Below, in pieces: positions 43,926 through 55,854 of a stretch of DNA of 64,000 nucleotides. This DNA is from Mesorhabditis belari. Lineage: Eukaryota > Nematoda > Chromadorea > Rhabditida > Rhabditidae. The position numbers and the translations under genes are program-made. The stretch spans positions 1,049,413 through 1,113,412 of the forward strand of contig CAUEEP010000753.1 of the NCBI GenBank assembly GCA_958450365.1. Reading direction: 5' to 3'. Every line of letters begins with the position of its first letter. Position 1 is the first letter of the stretch. The notes under the pieces are model-generated. The model ran no database searches, was not told where the DNA came from, and was given only the letters and a program-made list of their open reading frames with translations.

Positions 43926-44257
43926 AGACTTGATGTTGTGATGTGATGTGGTTTTGTTTACTGGATAAGCTACCGTATCCTCTCACTGAATCCTGGCGAT
44001 TATGTGCTCGGTTGCTGGCAGGATATTAGCCCTCGGGGTGGTCGGATAACTCAAATGAATTGGTTGATTGGATTGGAGATGTGTCATTGTTGGCATTGGG
44101 ACGAGGGTGTACACGGAATTCGAGGGAATCGAGGGAATTGATGGAATTGATGGAATCGTTGTGATCTGGGGGACAACTTGTGGAACTGGTGCAGGGAATT
44201 GATGGAGTGGAGTGCTGGCGGGGATCTGGAAATTGATTGGCTCAGAAATCTAGTATA

Positions 44258-44316
44258 TATAAAAAAGCGGTGTCTGTCTGTCTCTCTGTCTGTCTGCCTG
44301 CCTGTCTGCCTGTCAA
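44258..44316 (+). repeat. (TGTC)n/(TGCC)n microsatellite
   Basis: TGTCTGTCTGTCTCTCTGTC-type run followed within 40 bp by a tRNA-like element. Confidence 0.92.
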
Positions 44317-44342
44317 AAGTCAAAATTGAGGCGCAAAATTGC

Positions 44343-44416
44343 CACTGGGGGTCGAACTGGGGGTCGAACCCGCATGGTGTGAGCCGTAGACAAGCACGCT
44401 CCACACTGCGCCTTCT
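44343..44416 (-). pseudogene. tRNA-like element
   Basis: Minus strand: GGCGCAGTGTGGAGCGTG, GGGTTCGACCCC, with the B-box segment duplicated. Resembles the plus-strand element at 49150. Confidence 0.6.
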
Positions 44417-44559
44417 GGAACGGCCAGCCAGTGACAAGCCAGCCAGAAAAGCGTCAGCCAGAAAAACCCGCGGAAAAGCGGTTTTTTGGCTGGTTTAGCT
44501 TATAACTGGCATACGGTAGCTGTAGCTGTAAACTGGTACGGGACAGTACTATGCCATGT

Positions 44560-45880
44560 ACTACGGCATATCGAGTACAACTGTTTCAATGAAAATCAAA
44601 ATCTGGATGCTAGCAATTCTAGTGTGATATCCAGATCGAAGAAAAAACGAAATTAAAAGCCAGTTGCTCTTGTCAATTTCTCGGAATAGTCGCAAACTCT
44701 CGACGGTGCATATCGAGTACAACTATTTCAATGAAAATCAAAATCTGGATGCTAGCAATTCTAGTGTGATATCCAGATCGAAGAAAAAACGAAATTAAAA
44801 GACAATTGCTCTTGTCAATTTCTCGGAATAGTCGCAAACTCTCGACGGTGCATATCGAGTACAACTATTTCAATGAAAATCAAAATCTGGATGCTAGCAA
44901 TTCCAGTGTGATATCCAGATCAAAGAAAAAACGCAACTAAAAGCTAGTCGCTCTTGTCAATTTCTCGGAATAGTCGCAAACTCTTTGCAGTCCACTCTTT
45001 GACAAATATTTTGATAAAAATCAAAATCCGAACCCTAAGATATCTAGTGTGACATCCAGATAGAAGAAAAAACGCAATTTAAAGGAAATCGCTCTTGCCA
45101 ATCTTTTAGAATCATCGCAAACTCTCGACGGTGCATATCGAGTACAACTGTTTCAAGGAAAATCAAAATCTGGATGCTAGCAATTCTAGTGTGATATCCA
45201 GATCGAAGAAAAAACGCCATTAAAATAAAACAGCTCTTGTCAATTTCTCGGAATAGTCGCAAACTCTTGGCAGTCCACTCTCTGCAGTTCAACGACAGCT
45301 ATGAAGAGCTCAACAAGTTAACACATGCATAAACCCAAAGAAAACAAAAATTCAGGCTGCCAAAGTTTTTTTGGCTAACATGCGCTTAAGTCTATATTGT
45401 GGGCTGTTTATAACTGTCGTTGAACTGCAGAGAGTGGACTGCCAAGAGTTTGCGACTATTCCGGAAAATTGACAAGAGCTGTTTTATTTTAATGGGTTTT
45501 TTTCTTCGATCTGGATATCACACTAGAATTCTTAGGGTTCAGATTTTGATTTTCACCTAAATATTTGTCAGAGTGTGGACTGCTAAGAGTTTGCGACTAT
45601 TCCGGAAAATTGACAAGAGCAATTGTCTTTTAGTTGCGTTTTTTCTTCGATCTGGATGTCACACTAGAATTCTCAGGATCCAGATTTTGATTTTCCTTGA
45701 AAGAGTTGTACTCGATATGCACTGTCGAGAGTTTGCGACTATTCCGGAAAATTGACAAGAGCAATTGTCTTTTAATTTCGTTTTTTCTTCGATCTGGATA
45801 TCACACTAGATATCTTAGGGTTTGGATTTTGATTTTTATCAAAATTTTTTGCCTTACCGTGTTCTCGCATTATCCAGTAC
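44560..45880. repeat. ~141-bp array in two opposing halves
   Basis: 44,600-45,290 carries GTGATATCCAGATCGAAGAA in five units; 45,420-45,850 carries the reverse complement in three. TCGCAAACTCTCGACGGTGC is shared. The halves are separated by ~120 bp, making a large palindrome. Confidence 0.88.
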
Positions 45881-45884
45881 AGTA

Positions 45885-46265
45885 CTTTGTTAAACTGTAC
45901 TGAACGATACAGTAACGCAGTACAGTATTTAATAGACGTACAGTACTTAATGGAGTACTGTACTTAATAGACGTACAGTACTTAATGGAGTACTGTACTT
46001 AATGGACGTACAGTACTTAATGGACGTACTGTACTCCGTACTGTACTGGAGTACAGTACTTAATGGACGTATTGTACCGTGCGAGTACTTAAACCGTACC
46101 GTGCCTAGCCACTACTTTGGATTCCGTCTACCTTTCGCGTCTAGTAGTACTGTATTGTACATCGTACGTCTAGTAGTACTGTATTGTACAGTACTCAGCT
46201 ACCGTACGCTATTGTACGACATAATATTACCGTACACTCAGCTACCGTACGCTATTGTACACCAT
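45885..46265. repeat. GTAC/AGTACT-rich self-complementary tract
   Basis: Dense GTACAGTACTTAATGGACGT and TACTGTACT words that are palindromic at many scales. It lies immediately downstream of the stop codon of the membrane-protein gene. Confidence 0.85.
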
Positions 46266-46269
46266 TATT

Positions 46270-49200
46270 TCATTTAAATCGTTTCCCGAATTTATTCTTT
46301 TGAAAAAGAGAAATTGAGAAAGAATCTAGTGTACCAGAAAGGATTCGTTTACAAAAAAGAAAAAGAACCTGCAAGAGCATCGGCTGAAGGGGAACTGGTT
46401 GACAAGTGGCACAGGATTGCTGGAGTTGATGCTGGTGTTGATGCTGGAGTTGATGCTGGAGTTGATGCTGGAGTTGATGCTGGTGTTGTTGTCCAGTTTG
46501 AATGATATGAAGCTCTTGAACGGGTGTGGAATGCGGTTGTTGAAGCTGCTGCTGCTGGAGTTGGAGCTGCGACAGATTCGGGTAGATATTCTGTATTTGT
46601 GGCTGTTGTTGTGGTGGGGTGACTGGTGGAGCTGACGGCATTGCACGGGGTACAGGCTGGACTGGAGCTGGAGCTGGAGCTAGAGCTGGAGCTGGAGCTG
46701 GAGCTGGAGCTAGAGCTGGAGCCGTAACCGGAGCCGGGACCTGGGTCTGCACCGGCGCAGCTACCATAACCCCTGTCGGCCTTTGCACGCCCTGTGCCAT
46801 TTCTTGCTGTCCTTGCCCGTCCTGCGCTCCAGCTAGCATCAACACGGTGCCAGAAGTGAGCTAAACACATTTCTCCTTGATAAATTGATGTGATCAGGAA
46901 TCAAGCTAATAAAGCTGCTCACAGTATTCAAATTCAGATTTTAACTAGAAAATCGTTAATCTTGGAGGTCATGCTATGAACATTAGCATTTAAAGTAATA
47001 GCTAGCCGTTACAGTAACTTAACTGGATATAAGACGTAACCTACAGTACTCCCTACAGTAGACTACGGTATTCCAATTCAGATTTTAACTAGAAAATCGT
47101 TAATCCTGGAGGTCACACTATGGAAATTAGCATTTAAAGTAATAGCTAACCGTTAGAGTAAGCTAACTGAATTTAAGACGAAATCTGTAGTACACCCTAC
47201 AGTAGGCTACAGTATTCAAATTCAGATTTTAACTAGGAAATCGTTAATCCTGGATGTCACACTATAGAAATTTGCATTTAAAGTAATAGCTAGCCGTTAC
47301 AGTAAGCTAACTGAATTTAAGACGTAACCTACAGTACTCGCTACAGTAGGCTACAGTATTCCAATTCAAATTTTAACTAGAAAATCGTTAATCCTGGAGG
47401 TCACACTACAGAAATTAGCATTTAAAGTAATAGCTAGCCGTTACAGTAAGCTAACTGAATTTAAGACGTAACCTACAGTATTCCCTTGGCTACAATACCC
47501 TTCTACAGCTGGCTACAGTATTCCTTAGCTATCTTATACCCACCGCATTCGCTTTCTTTTCCCTCCAGCGACAGCAGAAAATAATCCGGCGGAATGGTGG
47601 CAGAAGAATGAAGCATCCCAGAAAGAAAACGATGTGAAAAGCCTCGTGAAGAACAGGCAGCTGAAAGACAGCCAAATGAACTACAGTACTTAGAAATAAG
47701 TAGAAATGAAAATCCTCTGCAAAACGAACTAACTAACCCAATACCGAAGATACCAAAGAAAGAAATTCCCGCTGGGCGAGTAGATGAAGTAGGAATCGCT
47801 GTAGAAAGTCGAACGCCAACTGGAAATTGAGCTGTGAGCTCCAGGATGGAGAAATTTTAAGTAGTTTGGGGTTTATAGATGTACTCTTGATGAGATATAG
47901 GCTCAAACTCACGCGAGGAAACGATAGTCGAAGATCCATTTGCCGTACATCAATGCCTCGACTAGGCGACAAACGGAGAGACCTGGAATGCTTGATTTAC
48001 TCAGGGATACTGTAGCCTGGGGAAGGTATACGGTACGGTAAGGAGAACGGCTAAGGGTATACTGTAGGTTACGTCTTAAATTCAGTTAGCTTACTGTAAC
48101 GGCTAGCTATTACTTTAAATGCAAATTTCTATAGTGTGACATCCAGGATTAATGGATTTCTAGTTAAAATCTGGACTGGAATACTGTAGCATGCTGTAGG
48201 TTGTACTACAGGTTTCGTCTTAAATTCAGTTAGCTTACTGTAACCGCTAGCTATCACTTTAAGTGCTAATTTCTATAGTGTGACATCCAGGATTAACGAT
48301 TTTCTAGTTAAAAACTGAATTGGAATACTGTAGCCTACTATCGACTATAGTATAGGTTTCGTCTTAAATTCAGTTAGCTTACTGTAACAACTACCTATTA
48401 CTTTAAATGCAAATTTCTATAGTGTGACATCCAGGATTAACGATTTTCTGGTTAAAATTTGAATTGGAATACTGTAGCCTACTGTAGGGTGTACTACAGA
48501 TTTCGTCTTAAATTCAGTTAGCTTACTGTAACAACTACCTATTACTTTAAATGCAAATTTCTATAGTGTGACATCCAGGATTAACGATTTTCTGGTTAAA
48601 ATTTGAATTGGAATACTGTAGCCTACTGTAGGGTGTACTACAGATTTCGTCTTAAATTCAGTTAGCTTACTGTAACGGCTAGCTATCACTTTAAATGCAA
48701 ATTTCTATAGTGTGACATCCAGGATTAACGATTTTCTAGTTAAAATCTGGATTGGAATACTGTAGCATGTTGTAGGGTGTACTAGAAGCTACGTCTTAAA
48801 TTCAGTTAGCTTACTGTAACGGCTAGCTATTACTTTAAATGCTAATTTCTATAGTGTGACCTCCAGGATAAGCATTTCGGGTACTTTAAACTCACACAGC
48901 GATGGCACTAATGGCACGGTGGCAAAGAGAATGAAAATGACGGTCCAGAGCAGCCGCCGCTTTGCATATTTCACCGTATGCGATTGGTCTTGTTTCGGTG
49001 ACGATTTTCGACCACAACAACACATGCAGGGCGCCTAGAATCTTGGATATTTTAGCTAGCCTGTTTACTGTTGTCAATAGTACTGTAATGTTTGTAATAT
49101 CCACGCGGAAAAACCCGTTTAACGGCGGGTTTTCCTGGCTGGTTTGCTGGCGGGTTTGGTCGTCGTGGCGCTGTGGGGAGCGCGCTTGTCTACGGCCCAA

Positions 49201-52200
49201 ATGATCCGGGTTCGACCCACGGCTGGGCCATGACTTTTTCTTCTTAAAAGAACAGAATTACATCGAATTCTAAGCCTAACAAACTAAAAATCAGGGAGCC
49301 GAGACTACAGAAAAACGGACGGACGATTACAGATGAATAGTAGTTAGCTAAACATCGAAAAGCCATCGAATGGAGTCTAAAAGATCTAAAATCCATTCCT
49401 CTAGCTAATATTTCATTTAATTTCATCATTTTTACTATATTTCAGAATTTCGGAGCGCCTTCCGGGATCGAACCCGGGAGGCGCAAGCCCCGATCGCCTG
49501 CCACCAGCCCTCCTAACCGACTGCGCCACGTTGGACCCCTGAATTTTTTCATCCAAATAAATTGATTTTTTCAAAATTATTTCTTGTGACTTCCAGATTG
49601 CACAATTCACTACGATTTTTCGTTAGTCATTTGTAGAAAACGTAAAAATTCGATGTAAAGTCGAAACGAGCCAAGAATTATGCGCAATTTGGCGCAATTG
49701 AGTCGATTCTTTCGAAAGTATCTCTTGTGACTTCCAGATTGCACAATTCACTACGATTTTTCGATAGTCATTTGTAGAAAACGTAAAAATTCGACGTCAA
49801 GTCGAAACGAGCCAAGAATTTTGCCCAATTCTGCACAATTGAGTCGATTCTTTCAAAAATATTTCTTGTGACTTCCAGATTGCACAATGCACTACGATTT
49901 TTTATTAGTCATTTGTAGAAATCGCAAAAAATTGGCCTCAACTCGAAACGAGCCAAGAATTATGCGCAATTTGGCGCAAGTGAGTCGATTCTTTCAAAAA
50001 TATTTCTTGTGACTTCCAGATTGCACAATGCACTACGATTTTTTATTAGTCATTTGTAGAAATCGCAAAAAATTGGCCTCAACTCGAAACGACCAAAAAT
50101 TATGCCCAATTCTGCACAATTGAGTCGATTCTTTCGAAAGTATCTCTTGTGACTTCCAGATTGCACAACCGATCACTATTTTCCGGCGACCTTTTGTCAC
50201 TTTATCACTGTACTCACCACAATCACCAGTGTGACTATCAAAAAGCCGGCGATAGCCATAAACGAGTGCCCAGCGAGTGTGACGATCGCCCAGAAGGAGG
50301 TGACGAAAGTGCCTTGCAAACAAACGTACATTGAAATGGCGATGAAGGAGGTGAGGAGAATGATCGGGATGTAGAAAAGGCTGAAATGAGGTTGGATACA
50401 GTAGGCTTTAGGAAATATGGAAATTTTTGAAATCTAACGTTTGCAAAGCCTACTGTGACATCCAGATTGCCGAATGCAACGCTCGGAAAAATTTCCAAGC
50501 CTTTCAAAAACCGAGATTTTTCGGTGAACTCGAATCGACTCCGAAAAAGAGAGAATTCAAAAAGAACACTATTTTTTTTGTAAAGATTTAGCCATCCTGG
50601 AACGCACAATTCAAGAAAAAAGTGAAAAAAGACATAATTTTGTGCACTAGGTGGCTTGTGTTTATGCTGGGGTAAACACAAAGAGAGTGCACAGTCAAAA
50701 ATTCAAATATGCAAATTTTTGAAATCTAACGTCTGCAAAGCCTACTGTGACATCCAGATCAATCAGAAAAATGATCTGGACCCGCAAAAGTTGGGGAAAA
50801 GTGAGAAAATGATGGTGGGAAAAGTTCTATCAGTCGAGGCATTGCCGTAATCACTTTTCTGCGGATTACCAGACAGTAGATAGACAGTAGATTCACGTTA
50901 CAGTAAACCGGGTGCGTAGAAACTCTATAGTACTACTTCTAACAGCTAATAATGCCCGCTACAGAAAGCCTTTGTAGTGGAGTTTGCCGTATTCTAACAC
51001 TTAACAACGGAAAGCGACAGCAACATGAGCTAAGCCATATACCATTCGACGCAGAATTTCACGCTGATTTCGAATCTGCTTTCCGTTTTTGATATGGAGC
51101 ACTCTGCGAGAAGATATACGTGTTTTAAGTTTTGAAAAATGCCAAGTTTGAACTGTGTTTTAATTTTTTTCAAACTTTTTTTAGTTCAAACTTGGCATTT
51201 TTGCAACAACTTAAAACACATCTATCTTTTCACAGAGTGCTCCATAGCAAAAACAGAAAGCAGATTCGGAACCAGCGTGAAATTCTGCTTCGAATGGTAT
51301 ATGGCTTAGCTCATGTTGCCGTTGCTTATCTAGTTCAAACTTGGCATTTTTGCAAAACTTAAAACACGGCTATCTTTTCACAGAGTGCTCCATATCAAAA
51401 ACGAAAAGCAGATTCGGAATCAGCGTGAGATTCTGCGTCGAATGGCCCATGGCTCATGGCCAATGGCCCATGGCCGTACCAGGCACTCACCCGATTCCCC
51501 CGCATTTCTCCCGTCTCTCAACCACTCCAATCGCTGACATCATATAGAAAGCATTTGTGCCAAAAAAGATCATCGGAGCCATCATTTGCAGAAGTGATGT
51601 CACGGAGGCAAGGAAGGTGTAGCTGAAATGTAGCTAATGAAGAAAGGGAACATTGGGGTTCTCGATTGGTACACGCACTAATGGAGACGAGGATTTGAAA
51701 GGATTTTGATTCAAAAGACGAAAGGATTTGAGTCATTTTGGGATAGGAACTCTGGAGGAGGTTGTGCTAGGTGCTGGAGTGGGTTTGGTGCTGGCTGGCT
51801 GGCTCATTGCCTGGCTGGCTCATTGCCTGGCTGGCTCATTGCCTGGCTGGCTCATTGCCTGGCTGGTCATTCCGGTGGTCTTTGCCTGGCTGGCTCTTTG
51901 CCTGGCTGGCTCATTGCCTGGCTGATAAGTCGATCCACAGTTCGTTTCGAATCGAATGGCTGTTTTGAACACCGGCCTTAGAATGTTTTGTACACCTCTC
52001 TGCTTCTTTTTCTCTCAAAATCTCAAAGTAAATTACGAATTTGAGCAAACTAGCATTTACAAAGCATTGCTAGTGCTCACAAAGCAATGCTAGCGCTCAC
52101 AAAGCCAATCATACAAAGCAATGGATTGCATTGGCTAAGTCGATGAGTCTATTGGTTTGGCTAAGTCGATTCAGGGTCAGACCCAGGTCCAGTTCAGGGT

Positions 52201-54127
52201 CAGAGCCTCTAATATACTTTACAGTATCCTAATCCAAATTTTAACCAGAAAATCGTTGATCCTGGAGGTCACACTATGGAAATTAGCATTTAAAGTAATA
52301 GCTAGCCGCTAGAGTAACATAACCGAGCTTAAGACGTAACCTATGCTCTACCCTGCAGTAGGCTATAGAAACCCAATTCAAATTTTAACTAGGAAATCGT
52401 TAATCCTGGATGTCACGCTATGAAAATTAGCATTTAAAGTAATAGCTAGCCGTTACAGTAAGCTAACTGCATTTAAGACGAAATCTGTAGTGCACCCTAC
52501 AGCATGCTACAGTATTCCAATTCAAATTTTAACCAGAAAATCGTTAATCCTGGAGGTCATGCTATGGAAATTTGCGTTTAAGATCAAGCCAGGCCTGATC
52601 TCAACTCGATTGAGAACCTCTGGGGTATCTGGGTTGAAAAAGTTTACAAGAATCGACGCCAATACTCAACCGGATCTCAAAGTTGTTATGCAGAACAATT
52701 TGAAACGCATTTTTCTATCCTCAACTGGCTGCAGCTCAACTGGCTGCAGCTCAACTGGCCGCAGCTCAACTGGCCGCAGCTTAACTGGCCGCAGCTCAAC
52801 TGGCTGCAGCTCAACTGGCTGCAACTCTTTATAGATAAAAAACGTACACTGAAAACGCGCCAATCATCAGCGAAATCTGTCTGATCCAGAAGAAAGCGTT
52901 GCGCAAACAGATCGTGAATCCGGTCGGTGTCGTGTACAAGCCCAGACTCGAATCTATTGAAATTATTGAAATGAAAAGCCAGATTGGAGCCATATTGGAG
53001 AATCGGTAAACCGTAAACCCATTTAGAGTATCATAGTATCAGAATCCCAAAGTTAGGAGTACTGTAGCTATACTTAGGAGTACTGTAGCTCGTGTCTTAC
53101 TGCACTAGATAGCTGTACTAGGTCCCAGAAGTACTGAGAGATTCGTTTACCGGTGAAGCCGATCACAATCAGGTAGAGCAAGCTGAGAACCAGGTCGATG
53201 ATGTCCAGAAGCGAAAAGGAAACTAAAGTTGTTACTGTATCAGAATATCTAGCCGAGCTTGGCCTGGGTTGGTTTGGCTTGGCTTGGCCTGGCTTGGTTT
53301 GGCCTGGCCTGGCTTGGCCTGGCCTGGTCCTGGCCTGGCTTGGCATGACCTGACTTGGCCTTGTCCTGGCCTGGTTTGGCCTGGCCTGGTTTGGTCTCGC
53401 TTGACCTGGCCTGGCTTGGTCCTGGCCGGGTTGGGCTTGGCCTGGCTTGGCATGACCTGACTTGGCCTTGGCCTGGCTTGGCTTGGCCTGACTCTGGACT
53501 AGATCTGACCTTGATCTTGGAATTAGCCTGGCTTGGTCTTAAACGCAAATTTGCATAACATGACCTCCAGGATTAACGATTTTCTGGTTAAAATATCAAT
53601 TGGAATACTGCAGCCTACTGTAGGGTGAACTACAGGTTACGTTTTAAGTTCGGTTATGTTACTCTAACGGCTAGCTATTACTTTAAATGCTAATTTTCAT
53701 AGCATGACCTCCAGGATTAACGATTTTCTAGTTAAAATCTGAATTGGAATACTTTAGCCTACTGTAGGGAGTACTGTAGGTTTCGTCTTAAATTCAGTTA
53801 GCTTTCTCTAACGGTTAGCTATTACTTTAAATGCTAATTTCCATAGTGTGACCTCCAAGATTAACGATTTTCTGGTTAAAATTTGGATTAGGATACTGTA
53901 AAGCATATTAGAGGCTCCGACCCTGAACTGGACCTGGATCTGACCCTGATTCGCCACTCACCATAGTAGTAACCCGTGAAATACGGGCTGTAGTTGTAGC
54001 TTTGGTACGGTCCTTCAATACTGTACCGATTCACCCCGGTCATCATCTCGGTCACTTTGTTCTTTTCGAAATAATTCCATTGCGTTTGTTGGTACCTCAG
54101 GTAAGTCGTGTACTCGAACCAGTCCAT
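46270..54127 (-). CDS. Multipass (about seven TM) membrane protein with Pro/Ala/Gln/His-rich tail, 10 exons, 545 aa
   Basis: Exons from 5' to 3': 54127-53962, 53222-53151, 52953-52848, 51622-51491, 50380-50218, 49034-48896, 47982-47913, 47819-47738, 47660-47544, 46860-46270. All phases agree; it ends in TGA. The 55-residue first exon is Tyr/Gln-rich and soluble (MDWFEYTTY). Hydrophobic segments lie near residues 57-79, 100-120, 122-142, 159-180, 187-213, 238-262 and 313-335. A Cys cluster (CMCCC, 215-219) and basic loops follow TM5. The tail from 350 is low complexity: an Ala-Pro run, QQQ/LQQ runs and Gln-His repeats. I do not recognise the family; a serpentine-like nematode receptor or another polytopic protein are possible. 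An acceptor (gatttag) ends a few bases before the ATG, compatible with trans-splicing. Introns hold repeat arrays and copies of the CTGGANNKCAC word. Confidence 0.85.
46920..47520 (-). repeat. ~143-bp array (CTGGAGGTCACACTA family), four units
   Basis: AATTAGCATTTAAAGTAATA, TAGCCGTTACAGTAAGCTAA and AATCGTTAATCCTGGAGGTC recur. Located in the last intron of the membrane-protein gene. Confidence 0.9.
48045..48862 (+). repeat. Same family, six units, opposite orientation
   Basis: GTGTGACATCCAGGATTAAC at 141-147-bp intervals. It fills the intron between exons 6 and 7 and stops about 35 bp from the exon 6 donor. Confidence 0.9.
49150..49232 (+). pseudogene. tRNA-like element
   Basis: GTGGCGCTGTGGGGAGCGCG and CCGGGTTCGACCCACGG. 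It sits inside intron 5 of the minus-strand membrane-protein gene. Confidence 0.6.
49451..49536 (-). pseudogene. tRNA-like element with long variable arm
   Basis: Minus strand: GTGGCGCAGTCGGTTAGGAG, CCCGGGTTCGATCCCGG (a perfectly paired T arm). Acceptor stem poor. GTGACTTCCAG lies about 60 bp on the A-box side. Confidence 0.68.
49580..50170 (+). repeat. ~141-bp array (GTGACTTCCAGATTGCAC), five units
   Basis: Each unit has CACTACGATTTTTCGTTAGT, AAACGAGCCAAGAATT and GAGTCGATTCTTTC. The last unit ends about 35 bp from the exon 5 donor of the membrane-protein gene. Confidence 0.92.
50440..51120. repeat. ~680-bp segment duplicated at 54.16-54.84 kb and partly at 54.88-55.25 kb
   Basis: GTGACATCCAG, CTGGAACGCAC and GTGACATCCAG occur in that order in each copy, with TAGGTGGCTTGTGTTTATGC between. 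Copies are about 95 percent alike by eye, so the duplication is recent. Confidence 0.9.
51017..51460. repeat. Hairpin-forming repeat (GCAGAATTTCACGCTGATT family)
   Basis: 51,017-51,163 and 51,184-51,325 are inverted copies around AACTTGGCATTTTTG; a third copy follows to 51,450. It ends about 40 bp from exon 4 of the membrane-protein gene. Confidence 0.85.
51780..51930 (+). repeat. 18-bp CTGGCTGGCTCATTGC repeat
   Basis: About eight units in intron 3; all plus frames are open, giving artefactual Trp/Leu-rich ORFs. Confidence 0.93.
52205..52570 (-). repeat. Same family, three units
   Basis: CTGGAGGTCACACTATGGAA-type units in intron 3 of the membrane-protein gene; facing copies lie at 53.5-53.9 kb. 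Confidence 0.88.
52728..52815 (+). repeat. 15-bp CTCAACTGGCYGCAG repeat, six copies
   Basis: Begins about 30 bp past the donor of exon 3 of the membrane-protein gene (minus strand). Confidence 0.93.
53255..53545. repeat. GGCCTGGCTT low-complexity array
   Basis: Irregular mix of GGCCTGGCTTGG, TGGTTTGGCC and CATGACCTGACTTGG between exons 1 and 2. Composition is like the array at 9.9 kb. Confidence 0.9.
53540..53905 (+). repeat. Same family, three units, inverted relative to 52.2 kb
   Basis: ATGACCTCCAGGATTAACGA and related units in intron 1, ending about 55 bp from the exon 1 donor. Confidence 0.88.
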
Positions 54128-54159
54128 TTTTACCCTAAATCTCAATTTTCTTTTGTTAA

Positions 54160-55310
54160 ACTAAACTGTGACATCCAGATTGCCGAATGCAACTCTCGGA
54201 AAAATTTCCAAGCCTTTCAAAAACCGAGATTTTTCGGTGAACTCGAATCGACTCCGAAAAAGAGAGAATTCAAAAAGAACACTATTTTTTTTGTAAAGAT
54301 TTAGCCATCCTGGAACGCACAATTCAATATAAAAGTGAAAAAAGACATAATTTTGTGCACTAGGTGGCTTGTGTTTATGCTGGGGTAAACACAAAGAGAA
54401 TGAACACTCAAAAATTTAAATATGCAAATTTTTGAAATCTAACGTCTGCAAAGCCTACTATGACATCCAGATCAAACAGAAAAATGATCTGAAACCCGCA
54501 AAAGTTGGGAAAAAGTGGTAGAATGATGGTGGGAAAAGTTCTATCAGTCGAGGCATTGCCGTAATCACTTTTCTGCGGATTACCAGACAGTAGATAGACA
54601 GTAGATTCACGTTACAGTAAACCGGATGCGTAGAAACTCTATAGTACTACTTCTAACAGCTAATAATGCCCGCTACAGAAAGCCTTTGTAGTGGAGTTTG
54701 TCGTATTCTAACACTTAACAACGGAAAGCGACAGCAACATGAGCTAAGCCATATACCATTCGACGCAGAATTTCACGCTGATTTCGAATCTGCTTTCCGT
54801 TTTTGATATGGAGCACTCTGCGAAAAGATATACGTGTTTTAAGTTTTTAAAAAATGCAAAAAAAAATATGGAAATTTTTGAAATCTAACGTTTGCAAAGC
54901 CTACTGTGACATCCAGTTTGCCGAATGCAACGCTCAGAAAAATTTCCAAGTCTTTCAAAAACCGAGATTTTTCGGTGAACTCGAATCGACTCCGAAAAAG
55001 AGAGAATTCAAAAAAGAACACTATTTTTTTTAAAGATTTAGCCATCCTGGAACGCACAATTCAATATAAAAGTGAAAAAAGACATAATTTCGTGCACTAG
55101 GTGGCTTGTGTTTATGCTGGGGTAAACACAAAGAGAATGAACACTCAAAAAATTAAATATGCAAATTTTTGAAATCTAACGTCTGCAAAGCCTACTGTGA
55201 CATCCAGATCAAACAGAAAAATGATCTGGACCTGTAAAAGTTGAGGAAAAGTGAGAAAATGATTGCGGGAAAAGTTCTGATTACCGTAATCACTTTTTTG
55301 CCGATTTTTC
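54160..55310. repeat. Copies of the 50.4-51.1-kb segment upstream of the membrane-protein gene
   Basis: One full copy starts about 35 bp upstream of the start codon, then a shorter second copy. This places intron-derived sequence in the promoter position. Confidence 0.88.
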
Positions 55311-55748
55311 AAAAACCCCGCCCAATTAGATATCAAAAACGCGAAAAATCCCAAAACTTTTCCTTTTGATTTAACCAAAAAAAGTCTTTCGCAGGTAATT
55401 TTTAAACAAAAAAAAATTCCCGGTGGACCTGAAACTCGAAATTTTTTTTGGACATTTCAAAAATGTCAAAATTTTTGAAAACATTGAAAATTGGCACGTT
55501 TTGAATGCAAGGAAATGAGAGGAAAGAGGCCTATTATCAATTTAAATCAATTAAAAAACATTTCAGTGTTTTAAAAATAGATTTTTGCCAAATGGAAAAT
55601 CCCGAAAATTTATCCGAATGATTCCGAGAAATTTCCCCAAGGAAACCATAGAAAAGCCATCGAATTGGGCTCAAAAGATCAAAAACCCATTTCTCTAGCT
55701 AATCTTTCATTCAATTCCATCATTTTTACAATATTTCAGACCTCCAGG

Positions 55749-55832
55749 CTTTCCGCGGGATCGAACCCGGGAGGCGCGAGCCCCGATCGCCTGCCACCAG
55801 CCCTCCTAACCGACTGCGCCACTTTGGACCCC
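55749..55832 (-). pseudogene. tRNA-like element, copy of 49451
   Basis: Same sequence with small changes in the T arm (GGGTTCGATCCCGCGG), with GTGACTTCCAG 50-60 bp away as in the first copy. Confidence 0.68.
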
Positions 55833-55854
55833 TGAATTTTTTTATCCAAATGAA

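Larger units (their letters stand above)
36250..43930. repeat. Large imperfect inverted repeat with ~3-kb centre
   Basis: Left arm about 36,255-38,130 and right arm about 41,000-43,900 match in reverse complement in at least two blocks (37,560-38,130 with 41,000-41,580; 36,290-36,570 with 43,030-43,260). Both arms contain arrays of TATATAAG units. The centre (38.1-41.0 kb) carries a 20-bp array, possible exons and a foldback. The left arm begins directly at the lin-11 stop codon. Confidence 0.85.

Noticed and set aside
53074..53558. Gln/Pro/Ala-rich ORFs at 53 kb
   Set aside because: Low-complexity GGCCTGGCTT array; the real exon of the membrane protein (53151-53222) uses a different frame of part of this stretch.
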